A DNA stretch of 64,000 nt from Paraburkholderia sp. UYCP14C (GCF_004197395.1 NZ_SELS01000040.1:16390-80389), one strand, 5' to 3'. Counted from the stretch's first letter, positions 51,116 to 61,161 are shown. The notes: a model not told the origin generated them from the letters alone. Translations and numbers: made by a program.

Positions 51116-52636
51116 ATGATAAAGACTGGAAACCGTTTGATCGCGGATTTCCGCGAACGCCTCCGGCACCTATTCGCCTCATCGTCGCTGCTTGTCGCGG
51201 GCTCCGGGGCACTGATCGCGATCGTCATGGTGGGCCTATGTGGGCTCGTTCTCTACCAGAGCCGTCAGGACGCACTGAATCACACGCGGGATACCTTGCG
51301 CGATATCGCGCTCGTCGCGGAGCGTGACATCGAGCGCAATTTCGAGCTTTACGAGCTGTCGTTACAGGCAGTCGTGGACGGGCTGAAAGACCCTGATGTC
51401 ATGTCACTGCCACCCCGCCTGCGCCGCGAATTACTGTTCGACCGCGCGGCGAGCGCCAGATATCTGGGTTCGATGCTGGTACTCGACGCGAGCGGCAACA
51501 TCATTCTCGACTCCGGCAGTGATGTGCCGCGGCGAGCTAATTTCGCCGATCGAAAATATTTCACGATTCATCGCGACAATCCCGGTGTCGGACTCTATGT
51601 CAGTGACCCCTACGAGTCACGGCTTAGAGGGGGCGCCCCCAGTATCGCGTTGACGCGGCGCGTCTCAAATGCTGATGGATCGTTCGCTGGCATCGTGCTG
51701 CTGTCCGTCAACCTCGAATATTTCCATAACCTGTTCGCGGGACTGGCGCTCGGCCCGCACGGCTCGCTTTCACTGATCGGCAAGGACGGAGTGATGCTGA
51801 TGCGCCAGCCGTACGATCCCCGCATCGTCGGCCGTGATATCAGCAACGCCAGCACCTTCCGGCGCTTCATCTCAGAACCGGAAGGCAGTTTCGAGGACAC
51901 CGCATCGATCGACGGGATTCGCCGTCTCTACTGGTTCCGGAACTTCCCTTCCGCACCTTTGATCATCATGGTGGCCGCCGCGGAAGAAGATGTCTACGCC
52001 GCGTGGCGCCGACGCGCTCTGACGATCGGTACGCTCATGATCGTCTTCGGGTCGGCCTTCATCGGCCTGGCGTCGTTACTCGGAATCCAGTTGCGCCAGC
52101 GGATGCGAGCCGAGTCGGAATTGCGACTGCTCGCACGCACCGACGGCCTCACAGGGCTGAACAACCGGCGCAGTCTGGGCGAAATCCTGGATATGGAATG
52201 GCGTCGTGCGAAACGCATGCGCAGCGTGATGTCTCTGCTGTTCGTCGATATCGACCAGTTCAAGGCATACAACGATATTTACGGACATCAGGCTGGCGAC
52301 GATGCCCTCGCGACAGTCGCACGCTGCATTACCGACAGTATCCGTCGTCCCGCTGACACCGCGGCACGATACGGTGGCGAGGAATTCATCGTCGTACTGC
52401 CGGATACGCCCGCTGCTGGGGCGTCGGTCATCGCGGAAAAGATTCGTGCCGCCATCTGCGAGTGCTCGATCAAACACGAGGGCCGCGAGCATGGCTGCGT
52501 GACGGCCAGCATCGGTGCGGCGAGCTGCAAGCCTTCGAGTGATGACGACGTAGCCGCCGTGATCAGGGCGGCTGACGAGGCGCTGTACAACGCCAAAGCA
52601 ACCGGTCGAAACAGGGTATCGCTAGATCGAGTTTAG
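51116..52636 (+). CDS. Membrane diguanylate cyclase with periplasmic PDC/dCache sensor
   Basis: A 506-residue protein: transmembrane helix near residues 28-48, a large periplasmic PAS-like (PDC) sensor with RANFADRKYFTIHRD and GVGLYVSDPYESRLRG, a second helix near 318-342 (LTIGTLMIVFGSAFIGLASL) and a GGDEF domain. The active site reads RYGGEEF, and the product-inhibition site RPAD lies five residues before it, so both cyclase activity and feedback control look intact. LLFVDIDQFKAYND gives the metal-binding Asp. It makes cyclic di-GMP in response to an unknown external ligand. ATG 51116 is chosen; the frame extends further upstream. Confidence 0.92.
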   Translation: MIKTGNRLIADFRERLRHLFASSSLLVAGSGALIAIVMVGLCGLVLYQSRQDALNHTRDTLRDIALVAERDIERNFELYELSLQAVVDGLKDPDVMSLPPRLRRELLFDRAASARYLGSMLVLDASGNIILDSGSDVPRRANFADRKYFTIHRDNPGVGLYVSDPYESRLRGGAPSIALTRRVSNADGSFAGIVLLSVNLEYFHNLFAGLALGPHGSLSLIGKDGVMLMRQPYDPRIVGRDISNASTFRRFISEPEGSFEDTASIDGIRRLYWFRNFPSAPLIIMVAAAEEDVYAAWRRRALTIGTLMIVFGSAFIGLASLLGIQLRQRMRAESELRLLARTDGLTGLNNRRSLGEILDMEWRRAKRMRSVMSLLFVDIDQFKAYNDIYGHQAGDDALATVARCITDSIRRPADTAARYGGEEFIVVLPDTPAAGASVIAEKIRAAICECSIKHEGREHGCVTASIGAASCKPSSDDDVAAVIRAADEALYNAKATGRNRVSLDRV

Positions 52637-52735
52637 CCGGCTCCTTTCGCGGAGAGGCTAACCCACCAGATGCGGGCATTGCCTCATCTATAATCCGGAA
52701 GACAGTACATCAATGATCGCACGGAGCCCTATTTT

Positions 52736-54118
52736 ATGAGTCAAACCCGCGGACGATATGCGGGACCTCGGGACAGCGGCCAACGCCAACCTCGCCACGC
52801 GAAAAAGTCTCCGTCCAACCGGCAGGGACAACCGTACGTGAAAGCGCCTCCTCGAGACTCCTCCCAGACAGCGTCGATTTTCAAAACACGATCGTTTCAG
52901 TTTCTCGTCGATGCGGTGGGTGCAGAAAATATCGCGCTCGGACTCGAATCGAACATGACGCGAGTGGCTGAATTGATGAAGGGCGAAAGATTCACGCCCG
53001 AGACCGCTTTCCATATGGAAACCACGCTGGGGCTGCCGCATGGATTCTTTGACCAGCCCCATCCTACGCTCGCGCCCGAAACCATCGCCCGCCTGAAGTC
53101 ACCGCTCGACTTTGTCAACGCAGACAACGAGCCAGAGCTTACGTCTGAAGCGCTCATGCCGGCTTCCGTCCCGAACGGCAGCCAACAATCAATTCTTGAA
53201 GATAACCTGTCCGAGGAAACGGAAATGCCAAAGAAAGCAACGGGCGGGTCGCCGGTGGCCGTCAAAAAGAGTCAAAACCAGATGGCCAGACAGACTGGCA
53301 CGCATACGCGAGTAAAAGGTTCATCTTCGAAGTCCAGGGCCGCTTCTGAAGCGACTCAGCAGCAACCGCTAGCGTTAGACGACAGCGTCACGGTCGAAAA
53401 TGTTCGACGACATAATCTCCATGTCCTCACGGGCCGCAACGGATCCAAGGCAAGACTTGGTGTAGTCATGTCCATGACCGGATCCAACATGGCCCATCGG
53501 CTATATGGCAAGAAACGCATGGACGATGTCGAGGCAATCCGCTTCACGGAGCGACTTGGTTTACCAGCTGGCTGGCTGGACACACCGCGCTCGGAAGCAG
53601 AAATTCCCGAGTCGGTATCGCGTTTGCTGACCCCTGCTTCGCGCAGCCGTGGATCTGGGGAACACCGCGAGCCGATCGTGGCTGCATCGACGGATGATGC
53701 GCGAGGCAAACGCGTCACCGCGAAGACGCACACGCGGCGCGCGCAGGCAGCCGTCGCGATCGAGACGCAAAGCGCCTCGCCTGCGTCAGCGGAGGTCGTA
53801 GAAGAGAAAGAGGCGATCGTCGTCAGCGAGCAGGATCACATCAGCGGCGCCCCCGCCGAGGCCTCCGGTCGTTCCTCATCTGAAGGAAGCGATGAGACGC
53901 TGTCGGCAGTCACATCGGCAACCCTTGAGTCGCTTCCGCCCGCTGCACTCCCGCAGCAAAACCTCGCGCCACTGCCCGCTTCCACCAGCCTGGACAATCT
54001 CCACGGTATCGCGCCAATCGCGGAGGCATTGATCAAGACGCTGGCAGGTAAGGCGCGCACCGGGAGGCTGGATGAATTGAAGGCTCTGGAGCTTTTGCAG
54101 CAGGCAGTCCTGTTGTGA
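52736..54118 (+). CDS. Protein with two diverged HTH-like modules and low-complexity linkers
   Basis: A 460-residue protein. A basic N-terminus is followed by module one (ENIALGLESNMTRVAELMKG to HMETTLGLPHGFFDQPHP) and module two (GSKARLGVVMSMTGSNMAHR to FTERLGLPAGWLDTPRSEAE). Both share the pattern of an XRE-like helix pair followed by ...LGLP.G(F/W)(F/L)D.P, so they are an internal duplication. The rest is Ser/Ala/Glu-rich and probably disordered; a short conserved end (LIKTLAGKARTGRLDELKAL) may be a contact helix. A GGAG site precedes the ATG. Likely DNA-binding or nucleoid-associated; I do not know a named family. Confidence 0.72.
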   Translation: MSQTRGRYAGPRDSGQRQPRHAKKSPSNRQGQPYVKAPPRDSSQTASIFKTRSFQFLVDAVGAENIALGLESNMTRVAELMKGERFTPETAFHMETTLGLPHGFFDQPHPTLAPETIARLKSPLDFVNADNEPELTSEALMPASVPNGSQQSILEDNLSEETEMPKKATGGSPVAVKKSQNQMARQTGTHTRVKGSSSKSRAASEATQQQPLALDDSVTVENVRRHNLHVLTGRNGSKARLGVVMSMTGSNMAHRLYGKKRMDDVEAIRFTERLGLPAGWLDTPRSEAEIPESVSRLLTPASRSRGSGEHREPIVAASTDDARGKRVTAKTHTRRAQAAVAIETQSASPASAEVVEEKEAIVVSEQDHISGAPAEASGRSSSEGSDETLSAVTSATLESLPPAALPQQNLAPLPASTSLDNLHGIAPIAEALIKTLAGKARTGRLDELKALELLQQAVLL

Positions 54119-54165
54119 GCAGGCTGTAACGTCCGACGACCCCATTGTTCCTTGGGGCACGACGC

Positions 54166-54190
54166 GCACCGGGCAAGCGCGGCCCGGTGC
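54166..54190. terminator. GC-rich hairpin between convergent genes
   Basis: GCACCGGGC (54166-54174) and GCCCGGTGC (54182-54190) form a perfect 9-bp stem with a 7-nt loop, 48 bp after the upstream gene and 90 bp before the end of the convergent sigma factor gene. No T tract follows on either strand. Confidence 0.5.
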
Positions 54191-54281
54191 GTGCCGGAAA
54201 AATCGCCACTATCGGGCCGACGATCGTGTGCTCATGCCGCCCGCCGAAACAACACGCGCGGCCAATGCACGCGACCGCGTG

Positions 54282-56285
54282 TTAATGCTCGAGAAATGGC
54301 CGGAGCCTGGCGGCGCGACTCGGGTGCAGCAGTTTTCGCATCGCCTTGCTTTCGATCTGCCGGATCCGTTCGCGCGTCAGGTCGAACTGTTTGCCCAGCT
54401 CCTCGAGCGTATAGTCAGACGGGGTATCGATCCCGAAACGCATGCGCAATACCTTCGCTTCACGCGGCGACAATGCATCGAGCGCCTCATCGATCGCGGC
54501 GCGCAGGTTCGCCTGCACGGCCGCATCCGCGGGCGATGCCGCCATCGGATCTTCGATCATATCGCCGAGCGTCGCGTCGGCATCTTCGCCCACTGGCGTT
54601 TCGAGCGATACGGGTTGCCTTGCGACCTTCAACATGCCGCGAACTTTCTCTTCCGACAGCTCCATGCGTTGCGCCAACGTGGCGGGATGGGCCTCGCGTC
54701 CGGTCTGCTGCAAAATCTCGCGGGAAATCCGGTTCAGCTTGTTGATCGACTCGATCATGTGCACGGGCACCCGGATCGTGCGTGCCTGATCGGCAAGCGA
54801 CCGCGTGACTGCCTGCCGTACCCACCACGTTGCGTAAGTTGAAAACTTCCAGCCGCGGCGATATTCGAATTTGTCGACGGCTTTCATCAGGCCGATATTC
54901 CCTTCCTGGATGAGATCCAGAAAGTGCATGCCCCGATTCACATACTTTTTCGCAATGGAGATCACAAGGCGCAGGTTGGCCTCGATCATCTCGCGCTTCG
55001 CCTGCCGCATCTTCGACTCGGCCGCCATCATCTGCCGGTTGATCTTCTTCAACTGTTGTAACGGCAGTCCGGCGTTCGCTTCGATATCCATCAGCTTTTG
55101 CTGTTCGGCCTGAATCGCCGGCAGACTGCGTTCGAGCGCGGCGCCGTACTCGCGCGACGCCGCCGCGGTCTTTTCAGTCCACGCGAGATCGGTTTCGTGT
55201 CCCGGAAACGACTCGACGAACTTCTCGCGCGGCATGCCGCACCGGTCGACGGCAATTTGCAGAATATGCCGCTCGACCGCGCGCACCTGCGCGACTTGCT
55301 GCTGCACATCGGTACATAGCCGATCGATGGTTCGCGCAGTGAAGCGGATGGGCGCCAGCTCGCGTTGGATCGCTTCATACAGGCGCGCGCGGGACGCCTG
55401 TCCCTTCCCTCGCGCCGCGTCGATACCTGGAATCTGCTCGAACAGCTCGCTCACTCGGGCAAATATCACGAGGCTGTCGCTCGTGAGCTGTTTCAGGCGC
55501 GCTTCGTTCGCCCTCGCCGTGTCCCGTTCTTCGATCTCGCCGTCATCATCGCCGTCGTCGCTCCCGGCGTCGTCGCCGTCAGCGGTGGCCTGCTCGGTGT
55601 CCGGTGTTTCAGCCAGATCCTGCGCGGACAGTTCGACCGATTCGGTTTCCTCATTGATACCGTCAACCAGTTCGTCGATGCGCAGTTCACCGGCTTCGAC
55701 CTGCTTCGCGCTCAGAAGGATTGCGCAGACCGTCGCCGGGCAGGCCGCAATCGCCTGGACCATTTCGTGGAGGCCGTCTTCGATGCGCTTCGCAATCTCA
55801 ACCTCGCCCGCGCGAGTCAACAATCCGGTCGCACCCATTTCACGCATGTACATCCGGACGGGATCGGTCGTGCGCCCGAATTCGGAATCGACGGTGGAAA
55901 GCGCGACTTCGGCCTCCTCGTCGGCCTGATCGTCCGACACGGCTGCCGGCGCCACGTCGTTCAGAAGCAGCGCCTCCGCCGAGGGCGCCTGCTCGTAGAC
56001 TGCTACGCCCATGTCATTGAAGGTGCTGACAATGGTTTCAATGGCCGCGGTCTGCGCGAAGTTGTCCGGCAGGTGATCGTTGATTTCGGCATGAGTCAGG
56101 TAGCCGCGCTCCTTGCCGAGCTGGATGAGCGCGCGCATCTGCCGCTGCTGCTCTTCGTCCCGCGATACCGTATCCATCGGCAGCAGGGTTGCGGCGGGCT
56201 TGCCCTTCAATGCGCGCCGGGCCGACGCGTTCAGCGCGGACGCAGCTGTGTCTGGACGTGAATTGCTCCGATCAACCTTTGCCAT
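54282..56285 (-). CDS. rpoD: RpoD-like sigma-70 factor, probably a second copy
   Basis: Primary-type sigma factor of 667 residues. It has region 1.1 ([20 protein letters not shown]), region 1.2 ([18 protein letters not shown]), a long acidic non-conserved region ([19 protein letters not shown]), region 2 ([20 protein letters not shown] and [20 protein letters not shown]), region 3 and region 4 ([20 protein letters not shown]). It ends [12 protein letters not shown]. The context lacks rpsU and dnaG, beside which the housekeeping rpoD usually lies, and the C-terminus and several core positions differ from the canonical sequence, so it is likely a paralogue. ATG 56285 has an AGGAG site; the frame continues 25 codons upstream. 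Confidence 0.88.
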   Translation of the reverse strand: MAKVDRSNSRPDTAASALNASARRALKGKPAATLLPMDTVSRDEEQQRQMRALIQLGKERGYLTHAEINDHLPDNFAQTAAIETIVSTFNDMGVAVYEQAPSAEALLLNDVAPAAVSDDQADEEAEVALSTVDSEFGRTTDPVRMYMREMGATGLLTRAGEVEIAKRIEDGLHEMVQAIAACPATVCAILLSAKQVEAGELRIDELVDGINEETESVELSAQDLAETPDTEQATADGDDAGSDDGDDDGEIEERDTARANEARLKQLTSDSLVIFARVSELFEQIPGIDAARGKGQASRARLYEAIQRELAPIRFTARTIDRLCTDVQQQVAQVRAVERHILQIAVDRCGMPREKFVESFPGHETDLAWTEKTAAASREYGAALERSLPAIQAEQQKLMDIEANAGLPLQQLKKINRQMMAAESKMRQAKREMIEANLRLVISIAKKYVNRGMHFLDLIQEGNIGLMKAVDKFEYRRGWKFSTYATWWVRQAVTRSLADQARTIRVPVHMIESINKLNRISREILQQTGREAHPATLAQRMELSEEKVRGMLKVARQPVSLETPVGEDADATLGDMIEDPMAASPADAAVQANLRAAIDEALDALSPREAKVLRMRFGIDTPSDYTLEELGKQFDLTRERIRQIESKAMRKLLHPSRAARLRPFLEH

Positions 56286-56728
56286 ACATTCTCCTGGACG
56301 GGTTTGCCCAGCGATCGCGAGGCCAGCGGCCGCCAATGCCACAGTGGCAAAGCCATGCAAGTTCCACGGCTACAGGCGGATACGAATTGTGGGATCGCAA
56401 CGGGCAATGAACGCGGCCCGCCGATACGAGCGGGCGCGAAGGAAGCGCAAGACTTGGCGCAAGACGACAACAGGGTAACAATATAACACAAATTGCTGCG
56501 ACGCACCAAATTGGATTCTGCTCCGCCGTCGGCAGTTGATGTGGATTGCAGGAAGTTCGTCTGGATCCGGTGACAAATCCGGAAAGATCGTGCTGCCACG
56601 CCGCGGCAATACTCCATCCACGCCCGCTACCAAAGGCTCAAGCACCATCGGCAGATGCGTCTAAACTGCTAGCGCAAGCGGCTGTTTTTGCCGCGCACCG
56701 ATCACGGGCTTATCACGAGCTTTAGCGG
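56286..56728. other. Divergent intergenic region between two sigma-factor genes
   Basis: About 443 bp without a confident gene. It must hold the promoter of the RpoD-like gene (minus) and of the ECF sigma operon (plus). The stretch near 56470-56510 is AT-rich (ACAATATAACACAAATT). No clear ECF-type promoter recognised. Confidence 0.45.
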
Positions 56729-57337
56729 ATGATGGATACGTCACGCAACGACAGAGCAGAGGATGCAGGCCTCACGGCCGATGCCGATGCTGACGCGCGC
56801 CGCAGGCAGCACCTCACCAGGCTGTTGCTACAGACGCGAGATCATGACAAGGCGGCATTTGCCGAACTGTATCGTCTGACTTCATCGAAGCTCTTCGGCA
56901 CCTGCCTGAGAATGCTGCGCGATCGCGGCGAAGCCGAGGACATCCTGCAGGAGGTCTATGTCACCGTGTGGCAGCGCGCGAGCACTTTTGATCCATCGCG
57001 CTCGAGTGCGATGACGTGGCTCGTTACGCTCGCGCGCAACCGCTCGATCGACCGGCTGCGCCAGCACCGCGAATCGCTTTGGGACGACGACGAAAGCGAG
57101 CCTGAAATTGCCGACGACACCCCGTCGCCCGCCGCGCTCGCCGAGCAAAGCCAGCAGCGACAGCGGCTTGAACGCTGCCTCGAACAGCTCGGAGCGCCGC
57201 AACGCGAGGCGGTGCGTGCAGCCTTTTTCTCCGGTGCAACGTATAGTGAACTGGCGGAACGCGCGAGCGTTCCGCTCGGCACGATGAAGAGCTGGATCCG
57301 GCGCAGCCTGATCCAGCTCAAAGGCTGTCTCGAATGA
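56729..57337 (+). CDS. ECF sigma factor, SigK-like
   Basis: Extracytoplasmic-function sigma factor of 202 residues. Region 2: FAELYRLTSSKLFGTCLRML, then AEDILQEVYVTVWQRASTFD and AMTWLVTLARNRSIDRLRQH. Region 4: REAVRAAFFSGATYSELAER, then VPLGTMKSWIRRSLIQLKGC. It overlaps the following anti-sigma gene by 4 bp (ATGA), the standard layout of a sigma-regulator pair. The group pairs with RskA-type membrane anti-sigma factors and answers oxidative or redox stress in known cases. Confidence 0.93.
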   Translation: MMDTSRNDRAEDAGLTADADADARRRQHLTRLLLQTRDHDKAAFAELYRLTSSKLFGTCLRMLRDRGEAEDILQEVYVTVWQRASTFDPSRSSAMTWLVTLARNRSIDRLRQHRESLWDDDESEPEIADDTPSPAALAEQSQQRQRLERCLEQLGAPQREAVRAAFFSGATYSELAERASVPLGTMKSWIRRSLIQLKGCLE

Positions 57338-58065
57338 GCCCCCCTCTTTCCGACGACGATGACGAAATCCGCAGCGCCGAGTACGTCCTCGGTCTGATGG
57401 GGACAGCAGAGCGCCGCGAACTCGAGGACGAAATCGCTCGCGATGCGCGCATGGCCGAGCGCGTCGCCTTGTGGCAAGAGCGTCTTGCTCCCCTCTCAGA
57501 CGACATTGATGAAGTCGCTCCGCCGTCGCGCGTGTGGACGCGCGTCGGTGCCGAGTTAGGCTTCGACGCGCCGGCGCCCGAGCGACGTCGCACCACGCCG
57601 CCTGTGCGCTGGTGGAATGATGTGCGGCCGTGGCGCTGGATCGGGATCGGCGCGAGCGTGGCCGCCGCGAGCCTCGCGGCCGTCGTCGTTTCGCTCCATG
57701 AGCTGCGCCCACAGGCGGTTGCCGCAAATTATCTGGTCGCCAGCCTCGCACCAGGCGGCGGCGGCGCCCACTGGACCGCAACCGTCGACGTCAGGGGCTC
57801 GCGCGTGGTGATCGTGCCTTCAGGGGACGGTGCGCGCTGGCCGGACCGCTCGACCGAGTTGTGGCTCATTCCGCCCGGAGAGAAGCCGATCGCACTGGGC
57901 GTGATGGAAGCCGACCGCCCGACCACTCTCTCGCTCAGCCGCGACGTCCTCGCCCAGATAGCGCCAAAGGCGACCCTCGCCGTTTCCGTCGAGCCTCCTG
58001 GCGGCTCGCCCACCGGTCAGCCCACGGGCCCAGTGGTCGCCACCGGCAACGTGACAGGAGCCTGA
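57334..58065 (+). CDS. Anti-sigma-K factor, RskA family
   Basis: A 243-residue single-pass membrane protein. The cytoplasmic N-terminal part (IRSAEYVLGLMGTAERRELE) is the sigma-binding module with the EYVLG motif; WRWIGIGASVAAASLAAVVV is the membrane helix near residue 110; and the exported RskA domain includes STELWLIPPGEKPIALGVME. It holds the ECF sigma inactive until proteolysed. Its start overlaps the sigma stop. Confidence 0.92.
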   Translation: MSPPLSDDDDEIRSAEYVLGLMGTAERRELEDEIARDARMAERVALWQERLAPLSDDIDEVAPPSRVWTRVGAELGFDAPAPERRRTTPPVRWWNDVRPWRWIGIGASVAAASLAAVVVSLHELRPQAVAANYLVASLAPGGGGAHWTATVDVRGSRVVIVPSGDGARWPDRSTELWLIPPGEKPIALGVMEADRPTTLSLSRDVLAQIAPKATLAVSVEPPGGSPTGQPTGPVVATGNVTGA

Positions 58066-58150
58066 GCGCGTTGCATCCTTTTGCATGCTCCGTTCGTATC
58101 TGCACGCACTTCCAGTACCGGAAGCGGGCTCATTTCGACGGAGATCCAAA

Positions 58151-58732
58151 ATGCGATTCCACAATTGCAGCAAATTCGGCGCGGCGTTAGCCGTCGCGCT
58201 CGCCATCGGCGCAACCGCGCCAGTGATCGCCACGCGGGCGGCGGAAACGAGCGGCACCGTGATGGTGGGCGGAGCCGCCATGTATCCGAGCAGAAACATC
58301 GTCGAGAACGCGGTCCACTCGCGCGATCACACGACGCTGGTGGCCGCTGTCCAGGCGGCGGGGCTGGTCGACACGCTATCGGGCCCGGGGCCCTTCACGG
58401 TGTTCGCGCCGACCGATCAGGCGTTTGCCGCGCTGCCATCCGGCACCGTCCCGATGCTGCTCGAGCCTGAGCACAAGAGCAGCCTGGTGAAGGTCCTCAC
58501 CTATCACGTGGTGCCCGGGCGCCTCACCGCGCGCGACCTCGATCGTGCAATCCGGGAGGGTGGCAGCAAAGCGACCCTGACCACGGTCGAAGGCGAAACG
58601 CTGACGCTCGGCCGCGACGGCAAGTGGATTACCGTCACTGACGCGAAGGGCGGCGTCGCACACCTGACGATAAGCGACGTGGTGCAGTCGAACGGGGTGA
58701 TTCACGTCATCGATGCAGTACTGATGCCTTGA
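58151..58732 (+). CDS. Secreted fasciclin-domain protein
   Basis: A 193-residue exported protein: signal peptide MRFHNCSKFGAALAVALAIG to TRA, then a single FAS1 domain with NIVENAVHSRDHTTLVAAVQ, GPGPFTVFAPTDQAFAALPS, VLTYHVVPGRLTARDL and VVQSNGVIHVIDAVLMP. FAS1 proteins act in adhesion or in the envelope. It is 85 bp after the anti-sigma gene on the same strand and is a probable target of this sigma factor. ATG 58151 is chosen as the start of the signal peptide. Confidence 0.92.
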   Translation: MRFHNCSKFGAALAVALAIGATAPVIATRAAETSGTVMVGGAAMYPSRNIVENAVHSRDHTTLVAAVQAAGLVDTLSGPGPFTVFAPTDQAFAALPSGTVPMLLEPEHKSSLVKVLTYHVVPGRLTARDLDRAIREGGSKATLTTVEGETLTLGRDGKWITVTDAKGGVAHLTISDVVQSNGVIHVIDAVLMP

Positions 58733-58746
58733 TCACGATGGCCTGA

Positions 58747-58795
58747 GGTGATGCCATCGACGCTGCCGATTCAGCTACGCGTCGATGGCATCACC
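58747..58795. repeat. Perfect inverted repeat with 17-bp arms
   Basis: GGTGATGCCATCGACGC (58747-58763) and GCGTCGATGGCATCACC (58779-58795) are exact reverse complements around a 15-nt loop, 14 bp after the fasciclin stop. It can form a strong hairpin and may terminate or stabilise the sigma-operon mRNA. No T tract follows. Confidence 0.85.
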
Positions 58796-59052
58796 GCATA
58801 CCCTGAATCCAGACGGGGACTCCCGCCCGCGGGTGTCGCTCTGCTGGACAGATGGACGACAGCCGACCTCGGCGGCGGTTTCGGCCTGCTCGAGACAGAT
58901 GATGTGGCCGTCGGCGACTTCATCGGTGTCCACGTCGTTCCGAACGCCGCCCTATACTGCTCCAAAGGCAATAGCCCCGGTGGCGGCAACGGTTTGCCGA
59001 AAGGCGGACGCGGCCCGGCAGATCGGTCGCTTCACGCGGCGAGGAGCGCTCC

Positions 59053-60645
59053 ATGACCACTCGTATCGAGGTCCACGATCAAGGGCGGCAACTGTTGCCG
59101 TTTCGCGAGTCGGTGATGGCGATGCTGGGCGTCGCGTCCGTGTCGATGCTGATCGCGCTCGACCAGACCATCGTAGGCACCGCGTTGCCGCGCATCGTCG
59201 CAGAACTCAGGGGCTTCGATCTTTATGCATGGGTGGCGACGGCCTACATGCTCGCGTCTGTCATCACGATCCCGATCTTCGGACGTCTTGGCGACCTGTT
59301 CGGCCGCAAGCCTTTCATGCTGGCCGCCATCGCCGTCTTCACATTCGCGTCGGTGCTCTGCGGGACGGCGAGCAATATGCTGTTTCTCGTGCTCGCGCGC
59401 GGCTTACAGGGCATCGGCGGCGGCATCATGATGGGGACGGTGTTCGCGACCGTCGCCGACCTGTTCCCCGATCCAAGGCTGCGCCTGCGCTGGCTCGTCT
59501 TCGTCACCTCGGCGTTCGGCATTGCCAACATGGTCGGGCCGACCATCGGCGGCTTGCTGACCCAGCATGGCGGCTGGCGGCTCGTGTTTTTCGTCAATGT
59601 GCCAGTGGGTGTCGTCGCGTTCTTTTTTGTGCGCGGTTTCCTGCCGCATCTGCGTCACGCCCGAGACGGCGCGCGACTGCATCTGGACTGGCTTGGCGCT
59701 TTCGTCGTCGCCCTGACCTTCAGCGCGCTGCAACTGACGATCGAGCTTTTGCCGAGACAAGGATGGACTACATCGACGATCGGGCTCGGTTCCGTCGCAA
59801 TGGTGTGTGCGTTGACGCTGTTCTTCTGGGAAAAGCGCATGGGCTATCCGATCATTCCCGTCGACATGCTGCTCGACCGTAAGCTCGGCGTGCTGTTTGC
59901 GATGTCGCTGCTGGGCGGGTTCGCGCTGTTTTCGCTCGTTTTCTACGTGCCTTTGCTGTTCCAGGGCGGCTTTGCAATGTCGCCGCACGCGTCGGGCATG
60001 CTTATCACGCCGCTCCTTCTCGGCACGACGATCGGCAGCGTTCTGAACAACCGACTTATCACCCGCGTGCGGCGCGCCAACGCAGTGCTCTACATCGGCT
60101 TTGCGCTGTCCGCCTTAGCGAGCCTCGCGGTGATCGCGCTGCGAGGCAACGAGCCGCATCTCGTGTGGATGGCTTGCATGGGCGCGAGCGGCTTGGGCTT
60201 GGGCCTCGTCGGGACGAGCCTCACAGTCTGCTCGCAGCAGATCGTCTCGCGAGACCATCTCGGCGCGGCCACCGCGCTGCTGCAATCGCTGCGTACGTTC
60301 GGCGGCATGCTGGGCACGGTGACGACAGGCGCGCTACTCGGGCGTCTTTACACAATGGGCGTGCATCGCTCGCTGGACTCGTACGAGGCGACGCAGTGGT
60401 TCAAGTCGTTTGCGAGCCCCGAGCTCCTGGTGGACCGCGCCGAACAGGCCGCCCTGGTCAATCGCCTCGTCAGCGCCGGCCACGCGGGCGATGCGATGAT
60501 GAACTCGGCGCGCAGCGCGCTCGTGGATTCGATCCACGTTGGCCTCATGGTGGCTTCCGTGGCGACGCTGGTCGGCCTGGGGCTTGCGTGGTTCGTGCCG
60601 CCAGTGCGGGTTGCCTATGCTGAACCACAGCCGCAAAACGGATGA
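59053..60645 (+). CDS. MFS multidrug exporter, DHA2 (14-helix) family
   Basis: Inner-membrane drug:H+ antiporter of 530 residues with about fourteen helices. Motif D1 is in ALDQTIVGTALPRIV, motif A in GRLGDLFGRKPFM, motif B in LARGLQGIGGG and motif C in ANMVGPTIGGLL. These place it in the EmrB/QacA group. GGAG lies upstream of ATG 59053. It stands alone, without an EmrA-type adaptor, so it probably acts across the inner membrane only. Substrate unknown. Confidence 0.92.
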   Translation: MTTRIEVHDQGRQLLPFRESVMAMLGVASVSMLIALDQTIVGTALPRIVAELRGFDLYAWVATAYMLASVITIPIFGRLGDLFGRKPFMLAAIAVFTFASVLCGTASNMLFLVLARGLQGIGGGIMMGTVFATVADLFPDPRLRLRWLVFVTSAFGIANMVGPTIGGLLTQHGGWRLVFFVNVPVGVVAFFFVRGFLPHLRHARDGARLHLDWLGAFVVALTFSALQLTIELLPRQGWTTSTIGLGSVAMVCALTLFFWEKRMGYPIIPVDMLLDRKLGVLFAMSLLGGFALFSLVFYVPLLFQGGFAMSPHASGMLITPLLLGTTIGSVLNNRLITRVRRANAVLYIGFALSALASLAVIALRGNEPHLVWMACMGASGLGLGLVGTSLTVCSQQIVSRDHLGAATALLQSLRTFGGMLGTVTTGALLGRLYTMGVHRSLDSYEATQWFKSFASPELLVDRAEQAALVNRLVSAGHAGDAMMNSARSALVDSIHVGLMVASVATLVGLGLAWFVPPVRVAYAEPQPQNG

Positions 60646-61161
60646 GGACAGAGTAGAACGTTCGCCCACTCCACAACTGGCCTCCCGTCGCGGCAGCATT
60701 GGATGACGCAAGGCCTCGGCGCGCTGCACTCCTGACCAGATCCCCCGCAGCAAACCCGGCCACCTGCTCGCCAACCTTCCGGATTGCCCTGAACCTCTGC
60801 TTGCACATGGCAAGCGCTAACACGCGGTGGATCCGCAGCCGTATCGCCCACCAGCGTGCCAAATCCGAACGCTCCGAGCTGTTTATCCGCTCTATGCGAA
60901 GTCGATCGGCCAGACAGATGTCAGCTCTTTTTCGACGTTTTCGGCACGAGCAGCGTGGGCAGGCGCCGCACCTTCCCGCTTCCTTCGGTCAGGCGCTGCG
61001 CAATTCGCTGAGCGGCGGCACTCCGAGCGGGCTTGAACTCTCGCGGAGGTTTCATAGACTCAACGAACTGTCCACTGGCGCAACCGCAGATGGTGTTATC
61101 CATCTGCGCCAGCTGGAGAAGCAAACCATCCTTTCAAGGTCGACTTACAGGAGACAAAACC
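60646..61161. other. Intergenic region, one weak small frame
   Basis: About 515 bp. The only candidate is a minus-strand frame at 60921-61055 (44 residues, MKPPREFKPARSAAAQRIAQ to PKTSKKS), basic and possibly a small protein, with a weak ribosome binding site. No domain is recognised, and I do not call it a gene. Confidence 0.4.

Noticed and set aside
58748-59052. Plus-strand frame upstream of the DHA2 exporter (MMPSTLPIQL start)
   Set aside because: It begins inside the inverted repeat, has no ribosome binding site and shows no recognisable domain.
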